The notes under the pieces were generated by a model. The model saw only the letters and a program-made list of their open reading frames with translations. It searched no databases and was not told the origin of the DNA. The position numbers were made by a program, and so were the translations under genes. From Pyrocephalus nanus (taxonomy: Eukaryota > Chordata > Aves > Passeriformes > Tyrannidae): DNA of 64,000 nt. The stretch's first letter is position 1. The number at the start of each line of letters is the position of its first letter. The DNA is taken from contig CM076268.1 of the NCBI GenBank assembly GCA_038380795.1, positions 29,211,501 to 29,275,500 of the forward strand. Reading direction: 5' to 3'. Shown in pieces: positions 49,480 through 62,511 of this stretch.

Positions 49480-49503
49480 AAAAAAAAAAAAAAAAAAAAA
49501 AAA
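49480..49503 (+). repeat. Poly-A tract, A24
   Basis: Twenty-four consecutive A residues. No polyadenylation signal or recognisable gene sequence precedes it. Confidence 0.95.
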
Positions 49504-52500
49504 CCACCAAAAAAACACATATCTCTGAAGCTGTGTTTTTTCCACCTGACCCCAGTAGAAGACAACTGCTTCACTACCAAGAGAGCAACTAAAACCAAGA
49601 AAATCTACCTTCATCACACAACAATAGTCCTAAAAATAGCGAGGTGATACATCGACTTCAGAGGCTTAATATTTCTTTCAATTTTTGCTACACTGCCTGC
49701 TTAAATGTTTCTATTGTGATGTGTACCAAGGGAACATTTAATAGACCCGCACCTGGATGGATGTAGGCTTTCATTTACCTTCAAGGTTATTTTCACAAAA
49801 GTATTACATTTTCTCCTTTTATCACAAAGCTGCCAGAGTGCTTCAAGTCCTTCATCTGCAAATTATGAGTTCCAATACAATTGCCAATACAGGAAGCGAT
49901 AGACCATCTTCAGTTAGGAACATCATCCTCCCCTCCCCTTCTTAACACTGGGAGAAAATTACAAATGAGTCATTATGGAAAATGCTCAGCAAGCCAAGTA
50001 CTGCACTATATGCAATTTGGGAACTTATTTTCCTCTCAGAATAATAAATTAGTGACAACCCACAGTTCTCCAGTTTAATCTGAAGGATTGTATTTCTATT
50101 AGAGGAAATGCCAGTTTCCTTGGATCCTGCTTCTTAACTTCTATTATCTCCCACAACACGCCTCCTAAACCTCCACACAGAAAAGCTACACTCAACATGG
50201 TATCCAGTCACTGTGTTGGAGTCTAAGCCTACAGCTGTCCTTGTCTACATCAGAAAAAGCTATTTGGGGGCTCTTAAGAAACAACAATCCCATGCTGCAC
50301 AGGGATGCTGTGAAGCAGAGCTCAAAACGGGCAGTATTTTCCATCTACTGAGGCAGCCCCTGCTCCAAGTCTGCCAAAAATTGTTTTCAAACATACACAG
50401 AAGATTAAGGTGTTCTAAGAAACCAGATGGCTCACAGCATCACAGCTTCTTCTGTATCTATTTTCTCTCATCCCAATACCCCTGGAAATGGCAGTGGTTT
50501 GTGGCTGAGAGGCCTGACAGCCTCTGTTCTGTGGTTACACTGCTGAGAGGGAGAAAAAAATAGCTACCATGTAAGAGGAGGAAGGGACCACAACTTCTTA
50601 GCACAAAGACACAAACAGAAAACTACTCTGCATCTTCACAGTACAAAAGCAGAACAGAGGCTCTGAGACTATCTTGAAAGCATGAAGACTCCTTTCCTAC
50701 CAGCTGCAGCAAGCCAACCCAGAAACACTTATAATTAGCATTTAGATCCTCTATTTATGTAAGAAGACAGTGTACTTGTCAGTAGAAAGAATAACTGGCC
50801 CTGGACTATCAGCCCCCTCACACTGGTACTTTATACTTGGTAAAAATCTGTAGTCTTCTGCTTAGACGTTATTAAAAAAAAAAAAAATAAATAAAGAAAA
50901 AATCCATAACAGTAACACAGCAACAACAAAAACCCAAACAAGCAAACCAAACAACTTCCAAAAGCCTCCCAAAACAATGCTCACCCCTTCCGGATCACCT
51001 GCGAGCAGCAGCTCTGTGGCGGAACATCTACTGGCTTTTTATCACCTCCTCTAATCATCTCATGATAATTACTTCACCTAAATAGCAGCTGTTTCCCCTT
51101 AACTCCCACCTATAAGCCAAAAGAACCAGCCCAAATTGTATCTACAGGTTCATAACGAACTTGAATAGAGCAGGAGAAAACGGATTGGTTGCACCAGTTG
51201 CATTAGTGCTACACTCTCCTCAATGTTACTCTAATATCTGTGCACGCTGCCACTCATACAGTGTGGCAGAAGATATCTTTCTTAAAAACTCACTGTATAA
51301 CCCAAATATATTGCTCTAGGCCCTAATTGCAGATCTCCTCAGGAACAGAGTGAAAAAATTACCTGTGTAAACTCAGTCTCATTCAGAGCCAGCTGTAATG
51401 AATCTCCACTGATTAGGAAGAATTAAGAAGTGTAGCAAGTTTTTTCCTCTCTTCACTTGATCACTTTATATATTTATTCAGTCAGTCTGGGAAATGAGAT
51501 GTTTATTGCCACTTTTAACCCCGTATTTAAGCTTAACCCTGCTTTAAGCATTATTAATTCAAGTTTGGTATTTTATCTATATCTACTTTATGGGCTGTTA
51601 TTGGCCTTGAGCATGTTGTCCCAAATTTCTCTTTCCCCGTATTTGATAGTTCCTGACTTTTAAGCCTCTTAAGAAATGGGTTTAGGGCCACCTCTTTCAG
51701 CAATGCTTTTTCTGGGCAGGTTTTGTAGGATGCAAAGCCTTTCTCAGAGCTCAGCAGTGAGAAGTGGGTAATCATGATGATCTCAGAGCTCTGCAGCCTT
51801 CAGATACAACCAGTTCTCAGACCCACACATGAGCAGCTCCATCTAGGGACTTTTTTGGTAGATCTGGTTTTAAACTGCAATAGTCAGCACATGGTTGAGA
51901 GTTGCAGCTCTGGTTTCAATTGAGATTTTACTCTGCTCAGCACTAGGCTTGATCCAGCAGCCTGTGGTTGGTTGCACTCTTGTTCTGAGCAATCTTTCTG
52001 TCAAACAGAATGTGAGCTCAAAAAAAAAAATACACATTTCTCTCTTCAGCATTTTATGCCAGATTTGCTGTCCTGCACATCCACTGGGATAAACAGCAAT
52101 TGCACTGTATTATTTTGAACGGTATTTCACCAGTCCAACAACATCACAAATGAGGGTCATGATATTGCCCTTCTGGCAATTGGTAGCTCAGCTAAAAGTT
52201 ATTGCTGTCACTCATGATAATTATCCATAAGAACTTGGAAAGGAAACAATTATTGCTGTACCAAACCACACAGTGGCTCCCTGATTTTAAATTCCACTGC
52301 AGTTACATTATTTTGGCACATGTCAAGTGACACAGCAGAACAAAAAAAGCACATTTAAAGCTGAAAAAGTACCTTTTCATTCTTTGTACCTGACTTCTGT
52401 ATCTGAAAAAAATTAAAGCTTTACCCTTCATTTTTAGCTGTATATTTTAGCAGCTGTGTTAAAACAATCAATAAAATCTAGTTTCCTGTTTGCTTTCTCA

Positions 52501-54302
52501 ACTGCAGCTACACGTAGCCTTGAGTCACAAGATGCAAGAGTTCAAAAGGACAAAACTATTCTGTTGGAGATACTATACCACTAATCAGCATCTATAATAT
52601 TATGATTCTTATTCTTGAAAAGATTTTTTGCAAAGAAATTAACAGACAATTAGATAACTTTAAGTTAATATATGGACATATGATAAAGTGTCTGACCAAA
52701 AAATTGGGAAGAAGGAATGGTAAATCAATGCATAACTAATATCTGCTTACTACTATAAGGCTTTGGTTTGGTTGGTTGTTCTGTCTTTTTTCTGGAGGAG
52801 GATAGTATTATTATCTCAGATTTTGCCTGCATAAATTGGGTCCTAGAGAGATACCTGTAACTTATCCCTGCATATCCATCAGGCAGAGCTGAAAATACGT
52901 ATAAGTCTGCTGCTAGAGAAAAATCTCTTCATCACTGTGTGCAATCTTGGAACAGCTGTTTGCATTTACAGCCAGCTACACCTCAGGTACTGTTGAATGG
53001 GCACGTGTAATCCTGAGTTTACTGTGGTTTGTCTGCTTCTTTCCACTGATGCATCCTTAATGCACCCATCTAACTAAGATAAATCATAGCTGAGGTCTTC
53101 AATAATACTGAGGACTGAATTGTAACAGTGAGCCCCCAAATTGCCTTCCAGCAGGACACAAGTAGATATGACACAGTGGAGATCACCTTTTAGCATTTTT
53201 TAGACTCATTCACAGATCAAAATTTGCAAAGCAGATTTCAATACACCAGATATTTGGGCTCACTGTAAGGGTGTTATTTAGAATCTTCATTGTTTAGCAA
53301 ACAAGAACCTAAGAAAAGGAGTGGGCAGTTAAAGGAACAACTGACATTCCATCTTGGCAGGAAAAAGGTACCAAAGCTGATAAAAGTTTTCCTCACTCCA
53401 ATGAAAACCAGTAACTAGGTAACAATCCATTTAAATCAAGTATGTCCCAAATGACCCCAGAGAAATAAAAGTACATTTACTGAATTCTGTGCAAATAACT
53501 TCCTTCAATGGTACCTTAACTAAATTGAATACTAGAAGTTACTTAAAATAAAAAGATACAAGTAGGCAATTTTCAAGGAAAAGTCACTAAAATAGCACAA
53601 AATATTACAGCTTCTCTCCAGTACATAAGGAATTTAACATAACAGTATTTCTGTAGAATTTTTCAAACCCTTCCAAAATAGGTGTATTCATATCTTAGGT
53701 TTTGATTTACTTAAAACCAACCATTTCTTTGCACTCTATTCTGCCTGGACTAAACCACAAAAAAGGTGAAGGTTAATCCTTTAGGGCTGAGACTATTAAG
53801 GAACTTAGATCCCTGTAGCCAGCTAAAATTCAATATAAGTTAGATGCAAAAGTCTCCTTGCAAAAATCTCATCCCAGTTTTTGAGGCTTTGTGGTACAAT
53901 CCAGTCTCAGTGCTGATTTCACACACAGTTGAGGAAAATGCACAGAACTTAATTGACAACACACAGAGGCTCAGCACAGTCTGTTAAAGCTGAACATGTG
54001 ACAGACAGTGCTCATGCTCTGTTCTCTGAGATTCCTTGACAAGTTATATATGGCTCTTTTGTTGTCATCGAGGCAGTCATTGAAAGGTGAATGCAGCAGA
54101 AGAAACTGTGAGCATACACAGGGATTCAGACAGGGAAGACGAATCCAGAATGAACTCATGCATAGCACACAGATCTGAATGACTCCTTTAAGGACCTCTG
54201 GAGTTTCTCTGCTTTCCCCTGCTCATCAGAGGCTTCTCTGGTGCCTGATGAAACTATGAAAGTAGCAGTATCAATGAGGTGAAAGCAGAGAAGCCACAAT
54301 AA
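49504..54302. other. Noncoding AT-rich stretch, no gene seen
   Basis: Frames up to 116 codons without recognisable domains. Content includes an A-rich run with an (AAAT)-type tail at about 50873-50898, a C/A-rich tract at 50915-50960, and a small CpG-containing patch at about 50990-51022. No RNA gene or repeat family was identified. Confidence 0.55.
50915..50960. repeat. C/A-rich low-complexity tract
   Basis: AACAACAAAAACCCAAACAA-type sequence for about 45 bases on the plus strand, complementary in type to the G/T tracts in the window. Confidence 0.7.
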
Positions 54303-54974
54303 GTGTTGTGTTGGACTCCAGAATCCACTGCATGCTCCAGGAGACTTGGGAACAGGACTGTGGGGTCAGCTGGGAGTTGGTTTCAAGTTGTTTCATTGCA
54401 GCCACAGGAATATCTCCTTAGCATAATAAAACTGCTGTGTATGCTCACCAGCCTGCACACCCATGCTCCCCCCTCACATGGCTCATGCAGCAGATTTCTT
54501 TGGAATAACAGCCAAAAAATTCAGCATCAGATTCAGATGCTGACAACAAAACAGATCATAAGAACAACAAATCTACTGACCTTAGCTGAATCTGGGGCAA
54601 GGTGTTTGCTAAGCAATCTCTTGCATTTCATCTCAACATTTCTGGCCCAGCACATAAACAATGAATTCCTGGCTCTCAAGATATTCACTACTTACTCAGT
54701 CAACAAACACACATCTATAGCTTCATTAAAAATTCATGAATTTTCTTTGTGCCGATATCCTGTGTGGTTTTTATCCCATTTCTCTTTAGTATCACTCTAT
54801 TTTCTTACTGCATATAGAAACCGAAAAAATACAGAGACCAAGAGCGTTGCTTTTCACCTGGAAGAAGGTGGCCTATCAAAGCCTTCAGTACTCTGTAGGA
54901 GGCAGTATTTGCATAATAAAAATTGTCCCAGAATTCTGCCTCTACAAAGGCATCAACAAGTAATCAAATTCTAG
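54303..54974 (+). other. Longest open frame in the window (223 codons), unassigned
   Basis: This ATG-initiated frame of 223 codons is about 1.6 times longer than the next longest in the window. Its translation shows no signal peptide, clear membrane helix, zinc-binding pattern, low-complexity repeat or domain I recognise. Composition is Leu/Ser/Thr/His-rich, as expected from random translation of this DNA. No strong acceptor or donor brackets it and no polyadenylation signal with an obvious promoter is seen. It could be a chance frame, a decayed retrogene or a lineage-specific orphan. I do not call it a gene. Confidence 0.12.
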
Positions 54975-57103
54975 AAACTCTTGAAACTTTGACTTTCAGT
55001 CTGAATAATTTATTTTCTGTTTGAGCTCCTGCCTGGAAAGAAGCATGCATAACACTGGTGGGGCTAGGATGCTGCACTGAGCACCCCGAAGCTAAAGCTT
55101 GATGATTCAGTCTTCAAAACATTAAATCTCAGGATAAATTTTCCCTTGCTAGACATACATACACTTACAGAACACCAAGGTAACCCTATGGAGATAAAAT
55201 CTAGATAAATAGTACATCAGCACAGAGTAAACCTGAATAAACCAGGAAAAAAAATAAATTGCTGGAATGAAGAAATTGAAGGGAGGGAATTTATTTTGTT
55301 CCGATTTAAAAAATCCTTGAATAATTGTTTACCTATTTTGTAAGCTCCATACTTTGAGGGGGATTGATGTAATTGATTCATCTCTGCTGCTGCTTAAAAT
55401 AGAGACAGTATGATAAATATTATGCCTTTTAAGTTTCTCTTCAAATGAAACAAACAAACAAATAGCACTTCCAAAGCCTGGAGTAGTAGGACCTGCCCGG
55501 CAGTTCTGGAGGATGATCACTGATTTCTGACTGCAGCAGAAAGAATTGTGCTCTTAAATGTCTCTGCCTGCCACATACAGCACCCAGGTTCCCAGTCCTT
55601 CACCTAAGACATTTCTTTGCTTCCCTGGAAAGAATGATAAAACCAGGGTGACACACAGCAGCATTTGCTGAGTTCTGTCAATCCCCTGTGCTCTGTTGCT
55701 AAAGGTCTCTGAACCCCAACCAAAATGCTGAACAATTTTACAGCTTGTCAAAGTCCCCATTTGCCTTCTGGCTGTATTTTATCAATTGGTCTCCCTTGCC
55801 CAATGTCTTGGTAGTCCAGGGGTAACAACTCCCTGTCAGACATAGATTTCAATGGGTATTTTTCCTGCAAGGCAGGAGGGGAGAAGAAGAGAATAACAGT
55901 GGATCTATGTCAGCTGCTTGCCCACAGGCCTCTAGCAGAATTGGGACATGACCCTTCTCACGTCCATTTGCTGCTAGGCTTTGCCTCTGGTACATGGTGA
56001 TGGGAACCCACACAGAAGATAGTGCACAGAAATACAAGGCTGCAGCAAGTGGAAAGGGTTGAACCCTTTCTCTCTTCCATCTGATTCTCGGAAGGAGTAA
56101 ACCTGATTAAAACTCCCATTTCAGGACATGAACAGCATCTGACAAAGCAGCTCCAGTACAGAGTAAATTTCTCTGTAAGATCTGTGTTTCCAATCATGTT
56201 AAGAAGATGCCAAATAAGAGGGACTCCTCCCAGGAGGTCTAAACTCTTTACTAGGAGTTAAGTATGTTGAGCTGTGAGGAAAGCAATCTATTAGAAACAC
56301 ATTAGATTCAGAAGACTGATTTTAATGTGATATGCTTACTGTATGAATCAAAGGTAATCCATCAAGCCTCTTCTGTGCTGCAAAAAACAGGGAGCAGACA
56401 TACTAGACTAGTTTGTGGACAATCTGAAGCACGTTCACTTGCCCTGACCAGGGATGCTGCAGCACTGTGAACCAACCAAAACCAAATACACAGGCCTGGG
56501 GACTTAGGCAGTACTTGGTGCAGAGGATTTGACACTGCTAATATTTTCTCCTTGGGAACATGAAGCCTCTGAGATAAGATGAGCATTTTCTGAGCATTCC
56601 CGTAGGTGCAAAAGAGTACTTGTCCTCGCCACTTGTTGAGGCATTGACAGATGATTAAATGAGCAATGGCCATGAACTCTCTATAGAAGTGTCAGTAGTG
56701 CTTCTCACTTATCTTTTGTAGCAAATCTGCTCCTGCATTAGCCAGAAATAATGTAGGAGGGGTACATGAGAGATCTGAAGCTCTCCAACGAATTCCACTT
56801 TGCAAAAGTCTCTTCATCAAACCTAACCTACGCATCCTCAGTCTCCTGGATGAGACCATAGCTCATACCATAGTAACCATTCACCCTGCCAGTTTGTGAA
56901 CTTCTGCTTCTGAATTCATCTACTAAAAACTTCCTAAAACACGTGAAGCACACATTACATAAGGCAGTTTTGATATCCCCAAGAACTAAAACACTGGACT
57001 AAGGGATAATGAACATAAAATTTCCAATTGCAAAGACTTACCATGGAAGTCATTGATTTTATAAAGAAGTGACATTGTCTGGGGGGGAAAAAGTCCTCCA
57101 GAG
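54975..57103. other. Noncoding stretch, no gene seen
   Basis: Minus-strand frames of 60-103 codons without recognisable domains. No repeat family was identified. A G7 run precedes the A38 tract at about 57081-57087. Confidence 0.55.
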
Positions 57104-57143
<40 letters not shown>

Positions 57144-57156
57144 AGAAGAAGAAGAA
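57104..57156 (+). repeat. Poly-A A38 followed by (GAA)5
   Basis: Thirty-eight A residues (57104-57141) run into five GAA units (57142-57156). The pure A-run grading into GAA repeats is typical of a poly-A tract that has seeded a microsatellite. The strand is wholly purine over more than 50 bases and could form a triplex. No recognisable retrocopy precedes it. Confidence 0.95.
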
Positions 57157-60100
57157 AGGATATAGGGAAAAGGGAAAACTACACTGAGAGTCCCATGATT
57201 AATTGCTATCAATATTTGCATTATGTCTGTAATCGCATCTCCTAGTCATGGACAAGGACCTCTTGTGCTAACTACTAACATATTAATTCTGAGGCATATC
57301 TGTGCAGTGTTTGACAGCCTTTGTCATTAAAACATAAGGCACTTTGTAGCCTTGCCAGCAGACCAAGCTTCTCCTTGTTCCCTGTAATTGGTGTGCCAGT
57401 AATAACTCTTCCCTCTCCAGGACGCTGGAGGAAGTGCTGTACTTCTCATTGCTAAACCAAGGACTGTAATGTGGCATTTAAAAGGCAATGGGAACAGTGA
57501 GGCCATGTAAGAAATGCCTGTGGTATTTCCAACTGAATAATATTAGTTCCTGAGGAGAAGCCCACCTCACACTTTGTTGGCTATCACCGCAAATGACCTT
57601 GCTGCCTCTGCTGCACTTACTCTAAAACAGAATCTCCCTGAAGTCAGTGGAACTACATAGCTGTAAAACTCGCAGGAGGAGAGATTTTATAGCATAAAAC
57701 AAGCAGGCAGATAGTGCCTTGCACTTTTGACTAAATCTGAAATTAAATCTATTTTCAGACTCTGTCAAAAACAAAGAAAAGGAAAGTTTTCTCTAACTTG
57801 CTATTGAATGAGAACATATTTCTTATGTCTGCAGTCAGACATGCCTGGTAACTGCCTAATACCATGTCTAATTGTGTTGTGTGTATATGAACTGCATATT
57901 CATACAATCATTTCTACTTTACAATACAACATTCTGCCACTTAAAGTTGCTGTGGAGGTACCTCAAAAAAGTGTTCAATGAGGGAACAGCATAGGATGTA
58001 GGTGGCTATTTAAAATTTGGGACCCAAACATCCCCAAAATGGCACTGAATGACATCAGAAACCAGGAAACAAAAACGACTTACAAAATGAATTCTCTGTG
58101 CTGTTTCACAGCATCATCCAAAGATCACGAAGTACCTCTTTCAAAGTCCCTCATTCAAAACATGGCCCAGGCTGTGCCCTCTCTGAGGAACTGTTATCAG
58201 AAAGAACAAAGAAGCAGCACGTATTTCTTGAGTGGAAACTCTCTCAGTACATTTCCTATAGCATAAGTAATAATTGAAAAAGTTCTATGAATACTTTCCT
58301 GGTATCACCCTTAATCTTTCCTGGTGCCTTATAACACCTTAGTGGTGTCTGAATAAGAACAGCTTATTCACATATCAACTGCTCCTTGTGCTATATGTAT
58401 AATTTTAGCTGTAGGTAAAGACAAGCTAAAGGTTTAGAGCTTCAAGTCCAGGAGATCCTGAGAAGAAATACAACATTTTAGGAGAGCTCTCTAATAAGTA
58501 AACAATCCTAGTTCGTTTCCACTTGAGCATTTTCAGACCATTTCCTTAATACAGACTAGATCTGAGACATTAGTGGTGCCAAGACTCTGGAAAGTCATAG
58601 TAACTGGGTTTGACTTACTATAAAGCATTTACACCCACCACTAAGACAGCAGCCTTGCAGACTTCAAAGAACACAGCAGACGTGCGTAGCAGTATTAAAC
58701 TAATTATCATGATCATTGTTGATTTTCTCTTCCCACACAGTTTGTCTTTCTAATTACAACTACAAATACACAACCTAGGTGACCCCTTTCCCACCTATAG
58801 TCACCAAATACTGAAAAATCCCCTTTGCAATTACAGATGCAATCAGCTGGTGGTTAACAGGAGTCCTCTTTGGAGAATAGCCATCTACTCTAAACACATA
58901 TTAGTTAAATCCAAAGGTACTTCTGGGAGGCATTTCATTCTCCTGAGTCAACATAACCTCATCTAATGTCTGGGAGCATCAACCCTCCCACTGAGACTTG
59001 CCGTATTCGACACCACCCCAGGCAGCTACTTAAGGGCAGAGGACACAGCTCTGGTGCTCTGCCTGTTGCATATTCCTTTGCACTCATAAAAAAATGTGCT
59101 ACTCTTACTTACTTGTGCAACATATAGCACCTGTCATGACCTGCTCAAGGCTCAGGAGAAAAGGGATTTGGCATCTACTTTGGAATTTGTACCCTTTCAA
59201 GCCAAAGCGATAACTATGGTCACTGGCCTCCAGCTCCCTTCTGCCACTTCCTCAGCAGTGGGTGACATTTTCTAGACACCGTCTGACACCCCCTGGAAAA
59301 AAATGTTCTTATTTAAAACAGACTGCTCAGTCTGAATAGTGATTTGGGAGGGGGAAGGGTGCTTGCCTCTATATTTTGCTTGTTTGTTTGTTTGCCATTC
59401 TTAAATGCACACATTTGCATAAAAGAAGCAATGTTGTATCATCTTCTCCCAGAGCTTATTCCCCATCTGAATCCTGTTGATGACAGCTTAATCATTTCCA
59501 CAGCAACCGAGATCATGACATCAAATAGGGTATAAGCAGCAGGAACAGATGATCTCTCAGGAAACAGAGATTCTCTTCCATGTACATAAATACTCTGAAA
59601 AACAAGAGAGAAACGGAAAATATCTGCCACAAAAATTGTGATTATTATAAGAGGGAATGGCTGTAATTTTTTCTTTCATTGTCTCGTTGCTGTTTCCTAA
59701 CAGTACAAAATGTTCCATGGTTTTGAACAGTATTAAATGACAGACCTAGCATGAGGGACAGACAGAATCCTTGGTCAGAGCTGGTAGGGCAGGTTTACAT
59801 GCAGTTCCTCTGCCAGGCACAGCCTATGCTTTAGGTGGTTGCAAAGGAATCCTTCTTGGCCTGTTTGGCTTTACCAACTTTGGCTAAGTTTGTTCTAAAT
59901 CAGGAAACTAGCTAGACACATGACCCTAAGTCCTTATTTTCTATAATTCCAGGTGCTTTTACTTCAAAAATATTCCTTTTTATGACAAAACAAAAAACTA
60001 AACCTCTGTTCTTACTAGGGAGGCCCTTTTTATGTAACCTTTGAGAATAAGGACCTCAAAGTCTGACCTTTCAGTTCTTCCAGCGAATGAGCAATGTGCC

Positions 60101-60680
60101 ACAACACAGCGTGTAGCAAGCAGATCTGAGTTTCTTGTCTCTGGAGCATGTACTGATGATCAAAGATTGGTACTCAGTTCTTATGTTGAGTACAAATTAC
60201 TCCGTGGTTGAGTTTTAGGAAAAGCAGATCCTTCTGCTGCCCCTTTTTGCCTACAGTGCAGTGCTGTGCAGAGTTGCAGGCTGCTTCCCCACATCTTGTT
60301 TTACATGCTGCAGCTCCCTAACTTAATTGAGCTGTACAGGTAGATGGAAATAGCTGTACTTTTTGAATACTTTGGGATGAATTACAAATGATTGTTTAGT
60401 TCAGGGATGGCCAGTTTCAAGCAACTCAGAATTATTTGACCTTACCTACCATGCCAATCTACGCCACGGCTCAGGGCCACGTGGAGACAGGGACAGGTGA
60501 ATGGTCATGCCAGACTGAATGGGTGACATCAAACCTGTAGGTGTTAAAACTACTGAGGAAACCAATATCTGACACAGAAATAAACCAAGTAAAACTGCAG
60601 GAAGAATGGATTACTGATCACTCTGCCTTTGGCTTGAAAATTAATGCTACGGAGAGACAGAGAGTAATCCCGCTCCCTTT
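57157..60680. other. Noncoding stretch, no gene seen
   Basis: No open frame beyond about 75 codons. A (TTTG)3 run lies at about 59382-59395. No repeat family, RNA gene or promoter was recognised. Confidence 0.55.
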
Positions 60681-60685
60681 CCAAG

Positions 60686-60919
60686 TGAATAAATCTGATG
60701 AAGGCAGGAGCTGCTAAAATTAAGATCTGTGGCCCTCAAGTGTGTGCTGGTGGTAATGCATTTGGGAGCACCCATGCTGAGCTCACACCAAGGGAGGGAG
60801 ATGATACGAGAGAGATGAGCAAGGGAGCACAGGGACCAGTCAGGAGTAAGGAAGGTAACACCAAAGCAGCTTTGAAACTCGCAGGTTCCTGGAACACCCA
60901 CAAAGCCCTGTCACACCAG
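60686..60919 (+). other. Exon-like interval of unknown nature
   Basis: A pyrimidine-rich acceptor sequence (CCGCTCCCTTTCCAAG, ending at 60685) and a good donor (CACCAG|GTAAAG, GT at 60920-60921) bracket 234 bases that are more GC-rich than the flanks. From an ATG at 60698 the frame stays open to the donor, about 74 codons, and beyond. A TGA lies in frame just before the ATG, so it could only be a first coding exon or part of a noncoding RNA. The translation is Gly/Ala/Lys-rich and not recognised. A minus-strand frame overlaps it. Confidence 0.15.
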
Positions 60920-62293
60920 GTAAAGTCAAGTCTTTCACTAACTTACAACCAAAGGCAAGGTGACAGCCCACAAGATTTCCAGCAGGGCTCTTGCCTTTGA
61001 TCCGGTCTCCTTTATTGTTGCATAAAGTCAGCTCATGTGACTGGACACAAATGAAATCCATCTGACTTTTTCCAGTGTGGATAGTTTTGGACTTGGATCT
61101 CTTGGTAAATTCTGGCTGAAAAGCCAGTGGTAAGATTAGTACAGAAATATTTGCACCTGTCTATGTCAAATAAGTGACATCTCCTGCCACTGGCTGATAG
61201 TCAGAAGGGAGCTGAAGACTATACAGCAAATTTTAGGCAAAGGTGAAACATGAATGGCTTACTGATTAGAATAAGCCATGCTTCAAAGGCTGGGAGTTGA
61301 CTCTAGAGTTTAGGCCTTCAAAACAGCACTTAATCTCTTCTCCAGATGTTAGAGAGGATCAAACAGTGAAACATTTTTGTGAATTTCAGCATGAGCACCC
61401 ACATTTTCAAATTTTAATCTGGTGGAATTGTGTGTTAATGTGAGAGATGTGAGGCTCATGACAAAATGCAGGGGATCAGTTCCTGCGGAAAAAATAACCC
61501 AACCAAACAAAGTGTGGTTATATATAGTTTAAGGCATCGGAAAGCAAAGGATCACAACTCTTTTTCTCGTCATTCCTTTACACAAGCTCCACGATGATTT
61601 TGGAATTCTGGCTCATGAATTTTGAAATGCACTAAGCTGGACATATTCCCTGGTGACCTCTTGAGTGCTCAAAAGGATGTAAATCTGCCATTTTTCATTG
61701 CTGGCTACCCACAAATTCAGGTCATTTATCAAACAGTGCTATGAACACTCACCCAGGAGTCTGCCCTATCATCTTTCTCACAGGATATACTGAGGGAGCC
61801 ACACATAACTTTTAGTCACATAGTTAGTCTGTTGCAAGCAGCTAAACCTCCACTGTACGCAGAGATGCGTATTTTTAAAAAGGAAAATTTGGGATGTCTA
61901 AAACATGAACTGAACTGTACATAAAGCCAGGTACAAATCTTTGACTTGAATGGACAAAACAAATCTTTCTGTGATTTTTTTTTCTCTAAAATTCAGATTT
62001 TATCGTGTTTTACACTGATTTTTCCCTTGTGCCCCAAGTGCCAAATGTTTCTTCCTGTTTGAAGGTATTTTTTTGAATGGCTGGTACATATCAGCATAAA
62101 CTCAATAGGGACGGTTTTAACAATAACAAAATATCCAAATTGCCCTTTCAGCAAGCCCCTTCAGCAAGGACTTTTCCCATGTTTATACACTCACTTCAGG
62201 CAAACACCGTGAACATTTTATGCAAAACCAATTACTTGGTAACAAAAAGAAAGGTGTGATGTGAAGCACAATTTCCCAATTATCATTACTCGT
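60920..62293. other. Noncoding stretch, no gene seen
   Basis: No frame or repeat of note; T-rich runs near 61977-61986. Nothing further seen. Confidence 0.55.
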
Positions 62294-62511
62294 CAGAATC
62301 ATAGAACTGTTTCAGTTAGAAAATACCCTTAAGATCATCAGGTTCAGCCACTAACCTGGTACTGCCAAGTCCACCCCCCTAGATCACGTCCCAAAGTGCC
62401 ACATGTACGTATTTTAAATGCCTCCAGAGATGATGACTCAACCGCTTCCCTGAGCAGTCTGTTCCAATGCTTGACAACCCTTTCAGAGAAGATTTTTTCC
62501 CTAATATCCAT
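62294..62511 (-). mobile_element. CR1 LINE 3' end, minus strand
   Basis: The plus strand reads as the reverse complement of a CR1 tail. It starts with CAGAATCATAGAACTG (the terminal octamer region), then TTAGAAAATACCCTTAAGATC, ACTAACCTGGTACTGCCAAG, AAGTGCCACATGTACGT, AAATGCCTCCAGAGATGATG, CTTCCCTGAGCAGTCTGTTC, CAATGCTTGACAACCCTTTC and CCCTAATATCC. It is about 220 bases, 5'-truncated, and similar in subfamily to the copy at 47083-47275 but with a better preserved 3' end. No coding part remains. Confidence 0.94.
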
